From NCBI GenBank assembly GCA_002025645.1, contig CP018783.1, positions 930,001 through 994,000 on the forward strand: a stretch of DNA of 64,000 bases, read 5' to 3'. Below, one piece after another: positions 34,434 to 43,025 of this stretch (within the stretch, counting starts at the first letter, position 1; every line of letters starts with the position of its first letter). The notes below the pieces were generated by a model. It was given only the letters and a program-made list of their open reading frames with translations. It searched no databases and was not told where the DNA came from. The translations under genes were made by a program, and so were the position numbers. This DNA comes from Curtobacterium pusillum (GTDB taxonomy: Bacteria > Actinomycetota > Actinomycetes > Actinomycetales > Microbacteriaceae).

Positions 34434-35303
34434 ATGCCGAAGACCCGTGCGCCGCGTGACCTCGCCGATGCCCGGTTCGTCCGTGCCCTCGACGACACCG
34501 CCGAGGAGCTCGTCGTCGGAGAGGCCGTCGCGCTCGACGTGCAGCCGGCGGGGATCGTCCTGCGCCTCGCGGCGGCACTGCTCGACGCCGTGTGCGTCCT
34601 CGCGCTGTACGTCATGCTCATGATCGGGCTGTCGCGGGTGTGGCCCAGCGGGATCGACGACGCCTGGGCCGCCGCGCTCGACATCGGCGTGCTCGTCGGG
34701 GTCCTCGTCCTGGTGCCGGCAGCCGTCGAGACGGTGACTCGAGGCAAGAGCGTCGGCCGCTACGCCACCGGCACCCGGGTCGTCCGGCTCGACGGTGGGG
34801 CGATCGGCCTCCGGCACGCGTTCGCCCGCGCACTCGTCGGGCTGTTCGAACTGTGGATGACGGTCGGGTCCGTGGCGTTGCTCGTCGCGTTGTTCGGCTC
34901 GCGGCCACGGCGGCTCGGAGACCTGCTCGCGGGGACGTTCGTGCAGCACGAGCGCGCGACGAAGCACCGTGACCCGCAGGTGCTCATGCCCGCCGAACTC
35001 GTGGCGTGGGCGTCCGTCGCGGACGTCTCGGCGCTGCCGCAGCGGCTCGAGAACCGCCTCGGGGCGTTCTTCCGCGGAGCCGCCGACCTCCGGCCCGAAC
35101 TCCGGGAGTCGACCGCGCGGATGCTCGCCGAGGCCGTGGCGGAGTACGCGCACCCGGTGCCGGCGGTCCACCCGGAGGCCTTCCTCGCCGGGGTCGTCGT
35201 GCTCCGGCGCGAGCGGGACCTGCGGGCGCTGCGGTCGCGCGCGGCGATGCTCGACGACGCCGCGGTGCGGGCGTCGGCGCCGCCGCCCGGCTTCCCGCGC
35301 TGA
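34434..35303 (+). CDS. RDD-family membrane protein
   Basis: A 289-residue protein. The RDD domain (residues 35-160) holds three helices, GIVLRLAAALLDAVCVLALY, ALDIGVLVGVLVLVPAAVET and ELWMTVGSVALLVALFGSRP, with the TRGKSVGRYATGTRVVRLDG and RRLGDLLAGTFV signatures. A cytoplasmic tail of about 120 residues has helical repeats (VAWASVADVSALPQRLENRL, TARMLAEAVAEYAHPVP). ATG 34434 is 6 nt after CAGAAT, a leaderless arrangement. It belongs to the SpoIIM-MoxR-DUF58 neighbourhood and may form a membrane unit with them; transport function is unproven. Confidence 0.85.
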   Translation: MPKTRAPRDLADARFVRALDDTAEELVVGEAVALDVQPAGIVLRLAAALLDAVCVLALYVMLMIGLSRVWPSGIDDAWAAALDIGVLVGVLVLVPAAVETVTRGKSVGRYATGTRVVRLDGGAIGLRHAFARALVGLFELWMTVGSVALLVALFGSRPRRLGDLLAGTFVQHERATKHRDPQVLMPAELVAWASVADVSALPQRLENRLGAFFRGAADLRPELRESTARMLAEAVAEYAHPVPAVHPEAFLAGVVVLRRERDLRALRSRAAMLDDAAVRASAPPPGFPR

Positions 35304-35363
35304 CGCGGCGCGTGGCGCGGGCCGCGGCGCGCGGCGCGGGCCGCGGGCCGCGGGGCCGGCCGT

Positions 35364-35431
35364 CGCCGCACAACCAAAGTCGTCCGACACCACGCGAACA
35401 CGCGGTTCCGGGCGACTTTGGTTGTGCGGCG
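35364..35431. repeat. CACAACCAAAGT inverted repeat (family B, copy 2)
   Basis: Nineteen-base perfect arms: 35364-35382 and 35413-35431, containing GCACAACCAAAGTCG and its complement. The interior GTCCGACACCACGCGAACAC is repeated in copy 3, 247 bp downstream. Confidence 0.8.
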
Positions 35432-35472
35432 CCCGTGCCGCGGGCGCCCGCGCCCGCCGCGGCGGAACGATC

Positions 35473-35539
35473 CCGCGCCCCGTTTCGCACACCGCGCCCC
35501 GTCCATTCGGGGCGCGCTGTTCGGCGCGGGGCGCGGGGC
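35473..35539. repeat. CGCGCCCC-type hairpin (family C, copy 1)
   Basis: An imperfect inverted repeat of about 27-bp arms around a GTCCATTC loop, with several mismatches. It is the counterpart of the near-perfect hairpin at 35717-35778. Confidence 0.65.
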
Positions 35540-35613
35540 GCGGGGCGCCATCGCGCCGGCCGCCGGCCGGCTGCGCCCGCGCCCCGGCGGTGGTGCCGGC
35601 CATCGGCCGTCGG

Positions 35614-35675
35614 CGCACAACCAAAGTCGTCCGACACCACGCGAACACGCGGTTCCGGGCGACTTTGGTTGTGCG
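35614..35675. repeat. CACAACCAAAGT inverted repeat (family B, copy 3)
   Basis: Perfect 16-bp arms CGCACAACCAAAGTCG (35614-35629) and complement (35660-35675), with an interior identical to copy 2 as far as I can read. Confidence 0.8.
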
Positions 35676-35716
35676 GCGCCCGTGCCGCTGGCGCCCGCGG
35701 CGCGATGGCGCGACCC

Positions 35717-35778
35717 CGCGCCCCGTGTCGAACAGCGCGCCCCGTTCATTCGGGGCGCGCTGTTCGACGCGGGGCGCG
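35717..35778. repeat. CGCGCCCC-type hairpin (family C, copy 2)
   Basis: Arms of 27 bp (35717-35743 and 35752-35778) match with a single G-T pair, around loop GTTCATTC. It includes GAACAGCGCGCCCC and its complement. Confidence 0.75.
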
Positions 35779-35859
35779 ATCGCGCGAGCAGCCGGCCGGC
35801 TGCGCCGGCGGCCGCGCCCGCCGCGCCGGCGCCCGCGCCCGCGGGCCCGCGGGCAGCGG

Positions 35860-35900
35860 AACGGCCACGGCACCGCGGAAACCGCGGTGCCGTGGCCGTT
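35860..35900 (-). terminator. Strong terminator hairpin after ahcY
   Basis: A 19-bp perfect stem (AACGGCCACGGCACCGCGG and its complement) with an AAA loop, 16 bp after the ahcY stop. Confidence 0.85.
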
Positions 35901-35916
35901 CGACGCCGATCCCGCG

Positions 35917-37395
35917 TCAGTAGCGGTAGTGCTCCGGCTTGTAGGGGCCCTCGACCGGGACGCCGATGTACGCCGCCTGCTCCGGCCGGAGCTCGGTGAG
36001 CGCGACCCCGAGCGCGTCGAGGTGCAGGCGCGCGACCTTCTCGTCGAGGTGCTTCGGCAGGACGTACACGCCGGTCGGGTACGACTCGCGCCGGGTGTGC
36101 AGCTCGATCTGGGCGAGCACCTGGTTCGTGAACGAGTTGCTCATCACGAATGACGGGTGCCCGGTCGCGTTGCCGAGGTTCATGAGACGCCCCTCGCTCA
36201 GCACGAGGATCGACCGGCCGGTCGGCAGACGCCACTCGTGCACCTGCGGCTTGATCTCGACCTTCTCGACGCCCGGCAGCGACTCGAGCCCGGCCATGTC
36301 GATCTCGTTGTCGAAGTGCCCGACGTTCGCGACGATCGCGAGGTGCTTCAGCCCGAGCATCTCGTCGACGCCCACCACGCCGAGGTTGCCCGTGCAGGTG
36401 ATGACCATGTCGACCTCGCCGACGACGTCCGCCAGCCGCGCGACCTGGTAGCCGTCCATCGCCGCCTGGAGCGCGCAGATCGGGTCGACCTCGGACACGA
36501 TCACCCGCGCACCCTGACCGCGCAGGGCCTCGGCCGCACCCTTGCCGACGTCGCCGTAGCCCACGACGAACGCGACCTTGCCGCCCATCAGGACGTCGGT
36601 CGCCCGGTTCAGGCCGTCGGGCAGCGAGTGGCGGATGCCGTACTTGTTGTCGAACTTCGACTTCGTGACGGAGTCGTTGACGTTGATCGCCGGGAACTTC
36701 AGCTCGCCGGAGCGGGACAGCTCGTACAGGCGGTGCACGCCCGTGGTCGTCTCCTCCGTGACGCCCTCGATGTCGGCTGCGATGCGGGTCCAGCGGTCGG
36801 TCGACTCCCGCAGCGAGGCGGCGACGGTGTCGAGGACGATCTTCCACTCGGTGCTCGCGTCGGCACCGGCATCGGGCACACGACCGGTTGCCTCGGCGTC
36901 GGCACCGGTGTGCACGAGCATCGTCGCGTCACCGCCGTCGTCGAGGATCAGGTTCGGGCCGATCCACTCGGCGCCGGCCGCTTCGGCCTCGGCCGACCAG
37001 TCGAAGATGCGGCTGGTGCACCACCAGTACTCCTCGAGCGTCTCGCCCTTCCACGCGAAGACCGGCACGCCGGCCGGGGAATCGGGGGTGCCCGTCGGAC
37101 CGACCGCGATCGCCGCGGCGGCTTCGTCCTGGGTGGAGAAGATGTTGCAGCTCGCCCAGCGGACCTGCGCGCCGAGCGCGACGAGCGTCTCGATGAGCAC
37201 GGCCGTCTGCACGGTCATGTGCAGGGAACCCGCGATGCGCGCGCCGGCGAGTGGCTGCGACGCGCCGAACTCCTCGCGCAGGGACATCAGGCCCGGCATC
37301 TCGTTCTCGGCGAGACGGATCTGGTGGCGGCCCGCCTCGGCGAGGGCGAGGTCGGCGACGCGGAACGGTGCTGCGGTACGGGCTTCGGTGGGCAT
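35917..37395 (-). CDS. ahcY: Adenosylhomocysteinase
   Basis: A 492-residue NAD-dependent enzyme that splits S-adenosylhomocysteine into adenosine and homocysteine, keeping methylation going. The substrate region is [11 protein letters not shown] and [13 protein letters not shown]; the NAD fold has [20 protein letters not shown]; the C-terminal dimer-lid motif is [11 protein letters not shown] with the ending [11 protein letters not shown]. The insert between residues about 90 and 190 ([12 protein letters not shown] region) is that of bacterial-type enzymes. ATG 37395. It stands alone with a strong hairpin terminator; the position after mtrA in M. tuberculosis (Rv3248c) is partly kept. Confidence 0.96.
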   Translation of the reverse strand: MPTEARTAAPFRVADLALAEAGRHQIRLAENEMPGLMSLREEFGASQPLAGARIAGSLHMTVQTAVLIETLVALGAQVRWASCNIFSTQDEAAAAIAVGPTGTPDSPAGVPVFAWKGETLEEYWWCTSRIFDWSAEAEAAGAEWIGPNLILDDGGDATMLVHTGADAEATGRVPDAGADASTEWKIVLDTVAASLRESTDRWTRIAADIEGVTEETTTGVHRLYELSRSGELKFPAINVNDSVTKSKFDNKYGIRHSLPDGLNRATDVLMGGKVAFVVGYGDVGKGAAEALRGQGARVIVSEVDPICALQAAMDGYQVARLADVVGEVDMVITCTGNLGVVGVDEMLGLKHLAIVANVGHFDNEIDMAGLESLPGVEKVEIKPQVHEWRLPTGRSILVLSEGRLMNLGNATGHPSFVMSNSFTNQVLAQIELHTRRESYPTGVYVLPKHLDEKVARLHLDALGVALTELRPEQAAYIGVPVEGPYKPEHYRY

Positions 37396-37498
37396 GCCCA
37401 CCAGTCTTCCACGCCGGGAGGCGCGGGTCGTCAGGCGACGTCGGTCACGTGATCCGTGCCTCCGGTCCGCCCCCTGTGGAGGACTGAGCAGGCCGCGC

Positions 37499-37714
37499 TC
37501 AGTCGGCCTCGCGCCGGAGCGGCTCGCGCCGCACCACCTGCCAGCCGCGCGGCACGCGCAGCGACGCTGCGTGCCGCTGGCACAGGTCGTAGCCGTGGGG
37601 TTCGACGCGGGAGGAGAGGGGGCCGACGACCACCATCGAGTCGCCGTAGTCGTACGTCAGGGTCGCCGCGGCGCTCGCGCCACAGGCCACCTTGCTGCAG
37701 ATCCGTACGTCCAT
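37499..37714 (-). CDS. DUF3499 zinc-ribbon-like protein
   Basis: A 71-residue protein of the DUF3499 family (Rv3258c-like). Two Cys (ICSKVACG) near the start and Cys/His in [12 protein letters not shown] suggest a small zinc-binding fold; the conserved pattern [12 protein letters not shown] closes it. Function is unknown. A TAGGGT box lies 10 nt before ATG 37714. It is divergent from the zincin-fold gene, and that pairing (DUF3499 with an Rv3259-like gene) is conserved across actinobacteria. Confidence 0.85.
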   Translation of the reverse strand: MDVRICSKVACGASAAATLTYDYGDSMVVVGPLSSRVEPHGYDLCQRHAASLRVPRGWQVVRREPLRREAD

Positions 37715-37760
37715 ACCGTCCACGACCCTAGCGGAGCAGAGCCGGGACCGGAGTCGCGCG

Positions 37761-37766
37761 TACGAT
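37761..37766 (+). promoter_or_regulatory. Leaderless-type -10 box (TACGAT)
   Basis: TACGAT ends 6 nt before ATG 37773, with no ribosome site. Confidence 0.55.
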
Positions 37767-37772
37767 GTGGGG

Positions 37773-38213
37773 ATGCGTCGCAGGACCCGTCTCGTCACAC
37801 CGGTCGACCGAGGCCGCGGCCGATCCCGGCACGGTCGCGGCGGACGGTCCAGCGTGACCGGTCCTGACCTCGCGCCGATCATCACCCGGGCCGAGACCTT
37901 CGACCGGATCGTCGGCGACACCGCGCACTACCTGCTCGGACTGTGGCCGGACGAACTCCAGGGCGTGGTGTTCCAGGTCGCCGACATGCCGACCGACGCG
38001 ACGCTCCCCGACCACATGCCGCGGTGGCGCGTCGACCGCGAGCAGCGCCGGGTGACCGTGTTCCGGATCCCCGTCGAGCGAGTCACCCGCAGCCCCGAGA
38101 AGGACGACACCGACAAGCGGGTCATCATCGAGACCGCGGTGTTCCGTGCCGTCGGCGAGCTGATCGACAAGGACCCGTGGGACCTGGCGCCGGACCGCTA
38201 CCGCCACTGGTGA
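37773..38213 (+). CDS. Rv3259-like zincin-fold protein, metal motif absent
   Basis: A 146-residue protein of the metallopeptidase (zincin 1) family, syntenic with M. tuberculosis Rv3259. The core lies after a basic 30-residue head: ITRAETFDRIVGDTAHYLLG, ELQGVVFQVADMPTD, VTVFRIPVERVTRS and VIIETAVFRAVGELIDKDPW. The helix that should carry HExxH reads IIETAVFRAVGELI, so no zinc site is present and it is likely a pseudoenzyme or structural protein. Leaderless start at ATG 37773 (TACGAT 6 nt upstream). Divergent from DUF3499, convergent with DUF5719. Confidence 0.8.
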   Translation: MRRRTRLVTPVDRGRGRSRHGRGGRSSVTGPDLAPIITRAETFDRIVGDTAHYLLGLWPDELQGVVFQVADMPTDATLPDHMPRWRVDREQRRVTVFRIPVERVTRSPEKDDTDKRVIIETAVFRAVGELIDKDPWDLAPDRYRHW

Positions 38214-38244
38214 GCAGCGTCGCGGACGCCGCGGGCGGGCCGGG

Positions 38245-39648
38245 TCAGGGGTAGACCCGCACCGGCGTCGACACCTCGGTCGCCGCCCGCACCGGGAACC
38301 CGGCGATGCCGTCGCTCCCCATGTAGGTCACGCCCGCGACGAGCCCCTTCGTCCCGGAGAGCGTCAGCTGCTTCGACACCGGCACGATCACCGTGCTCGT
38401 GGCCCCGGCCACGACGTCGACCTGCTGTCGTTCCTCACCGGACCGGATCGTGACCCGGGCGTCCGAGCGCGTGGGGTTGACGAACGTCAGGCGCTGGTTG
38501 TCTCCGGGCGCGAGCGCCGTGATCGTCGATGCGCCGAGCGGCTCGGCGGACGCGAACCACCCGAGGTCGGTGCGGTCGTCGTCCGTCGGCGTGGTGGTGC
38601 GGGCACCGGCCACGAGCGGGACGGTGGACGTCACGGTGAACGAGTACCGGCCGTCCGGGAAGTCGTCGAGTGCGACGTCCGTCACGACACCGGGCTCGGC
38701 GGTCGCGTTCACGGTGGAGCCGCCGCCGTCCGCCGTCGTGATGCCGAGGGTGACCCGCGCGGCCTTCGTACCGGGCACGAACAGCCGGACGATCGGGGCT
38801 GCGTCGGCCGTGTCGTCACCGCGCTGCGCCGCCTGGGCGCCCTTGAGCACGACGCCGGGGATGATCTGCGTCGTCGACGGTGCTGCCCCGCCGGAGACGA
38901 TGTCGAATCCACCGGGGGTCAACGTGCGGACGATGGACTCCTGCATGTGCGCGACGATCTGGCCGCCCGAGGACTCGACGTGCACGACGGTCGAGCCCTG
39001 GTCCGACACGAACCCCGACAGCGGGACGACCTTCTGCGTGTTCGGGGCGACGACGATGCCGGTCGTGCCGGGAGCGCTCACGGTGCCGGTGCCGTCGTAG
39101 ATCGACAGGTCGACGGTGGCGTTGACGTCGGTCGGGTTCGACAGCGTCACGAGGCTGGTGCGGCCGGTCTCGGTGGATCCGCCGACCAGCCAGGTGGACT
39201 GGCTCGGGTCGTCGCACGACGCCGCGCCGGCGCCGACGAGGTCACCGTTGGAGACGCTCTGGTAGCTGCTGCCGGCGACCTGGGGGGTGGTCGTGCCGGC
39301 GGGTGCGGTGAGGAGGCGCGGGGCACTGCCGCCTGTCGACGACGGGTCGAGCGAGGAGCGCTCGACCGTCGACCCGGTGGTCGCCGTCGCGACCGTGGCG
39401 GACCCGACGGTGCTGGCCTTCGTCGCGTCGTTGCCGGCGTCGTCGGACAGCCGCAGGGCGCTGCCGGCACAGACGCGCTCGGCGTCGGCCGGCACCGGGG
39501 TGACGGTCTTGCCCGCAGGGCGTCCCGGGTCGGACTCGGTGCCCAGCGCGTGCGCCGCGGTGACGGCACCGGCGGCCACGACCACGGCGATCGCGGTGGC
39601 CGTGCCGCGGACGACCCAGCGACGGACGGAGGCGGTGTTGGTGCTCAT
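38245..39648 (-). CDS. DUF5719 membrane-anchored exported protein
   Basis: A 467-residue protein. One N-terminal helix (GTATAIAVVVAAGAVTAAHA, residues 15-34) anchors an exported region that matches DUF5719 (STWLVGGSTETGRTSLVTLS, GIVVAPNTQKVVPLSG, QIVAHMQESIVRTLTPGG). Repeated beta segments of about 90 residues suggest tandem Ig-like or lectin-like folds. ATGA overlap with the giant glycosyltransferase upstream means they are co-translated. In other actinobacteria DUF5719 is encoded beside the same GT2-membrane fusion, so it may help transfer sugar to an envelope glycan; that role is unproven. Confidence 0.85.
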   Translation of the reverse strand: MSTNTASVRRWVVRGTATAIAVVVAAGAVTAAHALGTESDPGRPAGKTVTPVPADAERVCAGSALRLSDDAGNDATKASTVGSATVATATTGSTVERSSLDPSSTGGSAPRLLTAPAGTTTPQVAGSSYQSVSNGDLVGAGAASCDDPSQSTWLVGGSTETGRTSLVTLSNPTDVNATVDLSIYDGTGTVSAPGTTGIVVAPNTQKVVPLSGFVSDQGSTVVHVESSGGQIVAHMQESIVRTLTPGGFDIVSGGAAPSTTQIIPGVVLKGAQAAQRGDDTADAAPIVRLFVPGTKAARVTLGITTADGGGSTVNATAEPGVVTDVALDDFPDGRYSFTVTSTVPLVAGARTTTPTDDDRTDLGWFASAEPLGASTITALAPGDNQRLTFVNPTRSDARVTIRSGEERQQVDVVAGATSTVIVPVSKQLTLSGTKGLVAGVTYMGSDGIAGFPVRAATEVSTPVRVYP

Positions 39649-42482
39649 TCGTCGCGCTCCTCGTCGAAGGTGGTGGCGGGTTCCTCGGCCTCGATGACGT
39701 TCGAGGTGGCGCGGCGACGCCGGGGTGCGGTGGGCACGGCGAGCAGGGCCGCAGCGCCGAAGACGACGCCGAGCACGATGAGGTAGAGCACGTGCGTGGT
39801 CTGCGCCGCGGCCGATCCGGTCGAGGGCCGGTCGACGTCGCCCTCGTAGTGGAACAACTGGCCGCTGGTCGTCTCGCCGATGCTCGTGAACAACGCGTTC
39901 TGGCCGATCGCGCCGGCGGCACGGTCGTGGACGTCCCGCGCGGCCTGGTCGTCCGAGGCGTCGTCGAGCAGGACGAAGCTGATGCCGAGCTGTCGGAGCG
40001 CGGGCTCGGGGTCGTAGCCGCTCCGGCTGGCGAGGTTTCCCGCCAGGGTCGCGAGCTGCGAGCCCGACCGGCTCAGCGTCAGCGCGGTCGAGTCGAGCGT
40101 CGTCTGGTCGTCGAGCGTCGAACCCTGGCCGCGCTCGAGCGACACCGCGAGCGAGCCGTCGGTCTGCGGCTGGACGACGAGCGTGCCGACGTCCGGGTTC
40201 GCCTGCGCCTCGGCGTTCACGTAGGCGCTGAGGACCCGGCCGGTGGTGGGCTGGATGACGGCGTTGCCGAGGTAGAACGCCCCGAACGCCGGTGCCACGG
40301 TGACCGCGGCGAGGACGGTCGTGACCAGCCCCGCGACGGGTGCGAGCCGGGGCAGCACGTCGATGCCGATGCACGCGGCGGCGACGATCCCGAGCCAGTA
40401 CACGGACAGACCGCTGCCCGGCCAGACGATCGTGGTGGTCGATCCGACACCAGTGACCGTGACGTGGGTCGCCGCGAAGGCCGTGGCGAAGCCGAGCAGC
40501 GCGACGACGAGGGCCCCGCCGGCGACGGCCCAGCGGTGCCCGAGCACGGCGCCGATCGCGGCGACCGCGACGGGCAGCGCGAGGACGGCCATGAGAACAG
40601 GGAGGATCCACGCGGCGAGGGCGAGCCCTGAGGTCGTGGGCAGCCAGCCGCTCCAGTCCGGCACCGGCTGGCCGATGGCGAGCTGGAACGCGGACGGTGC
40701 ACGGGTCGCGGACGGCACGCCGGGGTCGGCGAAGACGGCGAGCACGTTCCCGCGGGCCACCTGCGCGAGCACGAGGGGCAGGAAGAGCACGGCGGCCGGC
40801 ACCGGGATGAACACCCTGCGGTGCGCGCGGCGCCACCCGACGGCGAGCGAGACGATCCACGCGACGAGCAGCACCGGCAGCAGCGACGGGGCCGAGGCGG
40901 CGACGACCGCGAACAGCAGCGAGGCGCCGGACGCCCAGGCCCACGACCGGTGCGCCTCGAGCACGGCGAGGAACAGCCACGGCAGCAGGACGTGCGCGAT
41001 GACGGCGCCGAGGTGTCCGCTGGTGACGGCACCGACGAGCGTGGGGGCGATCGTGTACAGCGCCGCGCCGATGACCGGGACCCAGGTGCGGGTCGTGACC
41101 TTGCGGACGGCGAACCAGACGCCGAGCGCGGCCACCGGGAACGCGACGAGCATGACGAGCACGACCGAGGTCGACGGCGACCAGAACGTGATGGACCCGA
41201 GGACCGCGACGACGGCCGCGAACGGGTCGGACGGTCCGGTGAACCCGGTGCCGATCGAGTGCCAGCCGTAACCGACGTTCTGCCACAGCCGGGCGACGTC
41301 GGTGCTGAGCGGCAGGAGGCCACCACCGGTCAGAGCCGGGGAGCCGAGGAGCGGGTACAGCGTCACCACGCTGAGGACGGCCGCCGCCAGGACGACCCAG
41401 ATGCCGCCGTCGCCGAGGAACGACGCCCGCGCGATCGGGGCGTCCTCGACCCGGGCGAGTTCGACGTCCCGGGAGGTCGTGCGCCGTTCGTGCACGCGCC
41501 GCCAGCTCACGCGGAGCGGTTCGATCGCCGCCCAGCCGAGCTTCTTGTTCCGGGCGAGGGTCCGACGGGACCGTCCGACTCCGCCGCCGAAGGCCACGGC
41601 GAACGCGGCGGAGAGCTCGGCACTGACCGCGGCGGGGTGCTTCGCGACGAGGTGCCCGATCGCCCGGCCGATCGCGAACGGCACGAGGGTCAGCCAGTGG
41701 ATCCAGAGCACCCCGGCGGAGGCGTACGTCATCCGACGGTGGAGCTGCGCCTGGCGGTGCATCCGGACGCGCCGACGCTCTGACACCCGCTTCCGCCCGA
41801 ACTCCTCGATGGGTCCGGCGCTCGTGACACGGGCGTCGGGGACGACCGCGACGCGGTGGCCGGCGAGGCGGACGCGCACGCAGAAGTCGAGCGCGGCGTC
41901 GACGTCGGGCAGCGCCGGGTCGAAGCCGCCGAGCTCGTTCCAGATCGACCGGCGGACGAGCATCCCGCCCGCCGCGACGGCCATCACGTCGGTGTTCCGG
42001 TCGTGCTGGCCCTGGTCGAGTTCGTCCTGCACGAGGACGAGGGACCGGCCGAAGCGGGTCATGCTCTCGCCGAACGCGCGGATCACGGACGGGTCGTCGA
42101 CCGACACCGACTTCGGTCCGGCAACGACGACGGACGGGGCGATCTCGACGGCGGACAGCAGGTCGGCGAGCGCCGAGGGCGACGGTGCGTTGTCGTGCCC
42201 GAGCAGCCAGAGCCACTCGTCGACGGGCTCGTCCGCCACGGCCGGTGGCGCTTCGCGCTCACCGCGGGCGACCGCCTCGCCGAACGGCCGACCGGCGGGC
42301 AGCCGCAGCAGTTCGGCGGAGCCGCCGAAGGACAGGTCCTTGGTGGAGCCGTCGGTCGACCCGAGGTCGACGACGACGAGGTTCTCGGGGTGGCGGGTCT
42401 GGGCGGCGAGCGCGTCCAGGGTCCGGTCGAGGTGGTCCGCCCCGTTGGCGGCGACGAGGATCGCGGTGACTCTGGGCTGCAT
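39645..42482 (-). CDS. GT2 glycosyltransferase fused to a polytopic membrane domain
   Basis: A 945-residue bifunctional membrane protein. The N-terminal GT2 domain (1-270) shows TAILVAANGADHLDRTLDAL, VVVDLGSTDGST, LLGHDNAPSPSALADLL, and FDPALPDVDAALDFCVRVR. From residue 270 there are about twelve to fourteen helices, with a large non-cytoplasmic loop near the end (TLDDQTTLDSTALTLSRSGS). The tail RRRRATSNVIEAEEPATTFD is charged. It resembles mycobacterial envelope glycosyltransferases built the same way. ATG 42482 is 10 nt after TAGAGT; GTG 42494 is an alternative. Co-translated with DUF5719. The sugar and acceptor are unknown. Confidence 0.87.
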   Translation of the reverse strand: MQPRVTAILVAANGADHLDRTLDALAAQTRHPENLVVVDLGSTDGSTKDLSFGGSAELLRLPAGRPFGEAVARGEREAPPAVADEPVDEWLWLLGHDNAPSPSALADLLSAVEIAPSVVVAGPKSVSVDDPSVIRAFGESMTRFGRSLVLVQDELDQGQHDRNTDVMAVAAGGMLVRRSIWNELGGFDPALPDVDAALDFCVRVRLAGHRVAVVPDARVTSAGPIEEFGRKRVSERRRVRMHRQAQLHRRMTYASAGVLWIHWLTLVPFAIGRAIGHLVAKHPAAVSAELSAAFAVAFGGGVGRSRRTLARNKKLGWAAIEPLRVSWRRVHERRTTSRDVELARVEDAPIARASFLGDGGIWVVLAAAVLSVVTLYPLLGSPALTGGGLLPLSTDVARLWQNVGYGWHSIGTGFTGPSDPFAAVVAVLGSITFWSPSTSVVLVMLVAFPVAALGVWFAVRKVTTRTWVPVIGAALYTIAPTLVGAVTSGHLGAVIAHVLLPWLFLAVLEAHRSWAWASGASLLFAVVAASAPSLLPVLLVAWIVSLAVGWRRAHRRVFIPVPAAVLFLPLVLAQVARGNVLAVFADPGVPSATRAPSAFQLAIGQPVPDWSGWLPTTSGLALAAWILPVLMAVLALPVAVAAIGAVLGHRWAVAGGALVVALLGFATAFAATHVTVTGVGSTTTIVWPGSGLSVYWLGIVAAACIGIDVLPRLAPVAGLVTTVLAAVTVAPAFGAFYLGNAVIQPTTGRVLSAYVNAEAQANPDVGTLVVQPQTDGSLAVSLERGQGSTLDDQTTLDSTALTLSRSGSQLATLAGNLASRSGYDPEPALRQLGISFVLLDDASDDQAARDVHDRAAGAIGQNALFTSIGETTSGQLFHYEGDVDRPSTGSAAAQTTHVLYLIVLGVVFGAAALLAVPTAPRRRRATSNVIEAEEPATTFDEERDE

Positions 42483-42562
42483 GACGGGCGTCACTCTACG
42501 GTCTGGAGGCGCGGCGCGGCCTGCGGACGGCGGCGCGCCGTGAACCTGTGGGGACGATCACC

Positions 42563-42591
42563 GCACGGTGTGCGTCGGACGCGCACCGTGC
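42563..42591 (-). terminator. Terminator-like hairpin after whiB2
   Basis: GCACGGTG (42563-42570) and CACCGTGC (42584-42591) form an 8-bp stem with a 13-nt loop, 24 bp after the whiB2 stop. Confidence 0.55.
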
Positions 42592-42614
42592 CTCCCGGCA
42601 GGCGGGGTGCGCGG

Positions 42615-42938
42615 CTACGCGCGCTTCCGCAGCTTGCGGCGCTCGCGCTCGGACAGGCCGCCCCAGATGCCGAAGCGCTCGTCGTTCTCGAGCGCGTACT
42701 CGAGGCACTGCGCCCGGACCTCGCACGAGGTGCAGATCTTCTTCGCCTCACGCGTCGATCCGCCCTTCTCGGGGAAGAACGCCTCGGGGTCCGTCTGCGC
42801 GCAGAGCGAGTCGACCTGCCACGAGAGCGGGTTCTCCTCGTCGTCGGTCTCCGGACGCCGGACGCCCGGGACGCCGAGCGACACGGGGTCGACGTGCCAG
42901 TCCTCCGGTACTCCGGCGTGGAAGTCGGAACCGTTCAC
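42615..42938 (-). CDS. whiB2: WhiB2-type (WhmD-like) iron-sulfur regulator
   Basis: A 107-residue Wbl protein needed for septation in other actinobacteria. The cluster Cys are in WQVDSLCAQTDPEAFFPEKG and KKICTSCEVRAQCLEYAL, and GIWGGLSERERRKLRKRA closes it. A 45-residue acidic head (VPEDWHVDPVSLGVPGVRRP) precedes the domain, as in WhiB2. The longer open frame starting at 43037 is rejected because the likely promoter (TTGACT at 43025-43020, TGTAAT at 43002-42997) lies inside it; I use GTG 42938, preceded by AGGGG, with GTG 42947 as alternative. Synteny with the Rv3260c region supports the name. Confidence 0.87.
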   Translation of the reverse strand: MNGSDFHAGVPEDWHVDPVSLGVPGVRRPETDDEENPLSWQVDSLCAQTDPEAFFPEKGGSTREAKKICTSCEVRAQCLEYALENDERFGIWGGLSERERRKLRKRA

Positions 42939-42996
42939 CCTGATCACCCCTGACGTCTCGATAACGGGACCACAACGATCGCTGTCGTTGCCTGTA

Positions 42997-43025
42997 ATTA
43001 CAGCGGTGTCATTCGCGAGAGTCAA
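42997..43025 (-). promoter_or_regulatory. whiB2 promoter with palindromic -10
   Basis: TTGACT (43025-43020), a 17-bp spacer and TGTAAT (43002-42997) form one of the best sigma-70-like promoters here. The -10 is part of a perfect 10-bp palindrome, TGTAATTACA (42993-43002), rare in this GC-rich DNA. Confidence 0.78.

Larger units (their letters stand above)
35304..35916. other. 613-bp non-coding region built of duplicated palindromes
   Basis: Two tandem modules about 245 bp apart, each made of one CACAACCAAAGT inverted repeat and one long CGCGCCCC-type hairpin, fill this gap; GC-rich words (GCGCGGGC and similar) link them. It ends with the ahcY terminator at 35860-35900. I see no coding sequence, although open frames run through it because of GC bias. 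Confidence 0.75.

Noticed and set aside
35304-35916. Several long frames on both strands across the repeat region
   Set aside because: Translations are Ala/Arg/Pro low-complexity and the DNA is made of duplicated hairpins.
37396-37498. SAM or SAH riboswitch upstream of ahcY
   Set aside because: The leader region is only about 100 bp to the next gene and I see none of the conserved junction sequences; the start is close to the divergent gene.
38245-42216. Continuous minus-strand frame of more than 1,300 codons joining DUF5719 to antisense of the GT2 gene
   Set aside because: The upstream part is Arg-rich shadow of the GT2-membrane gene in another frame; the real DUF5719 start is ATG 39648 with an ATGA overlap.
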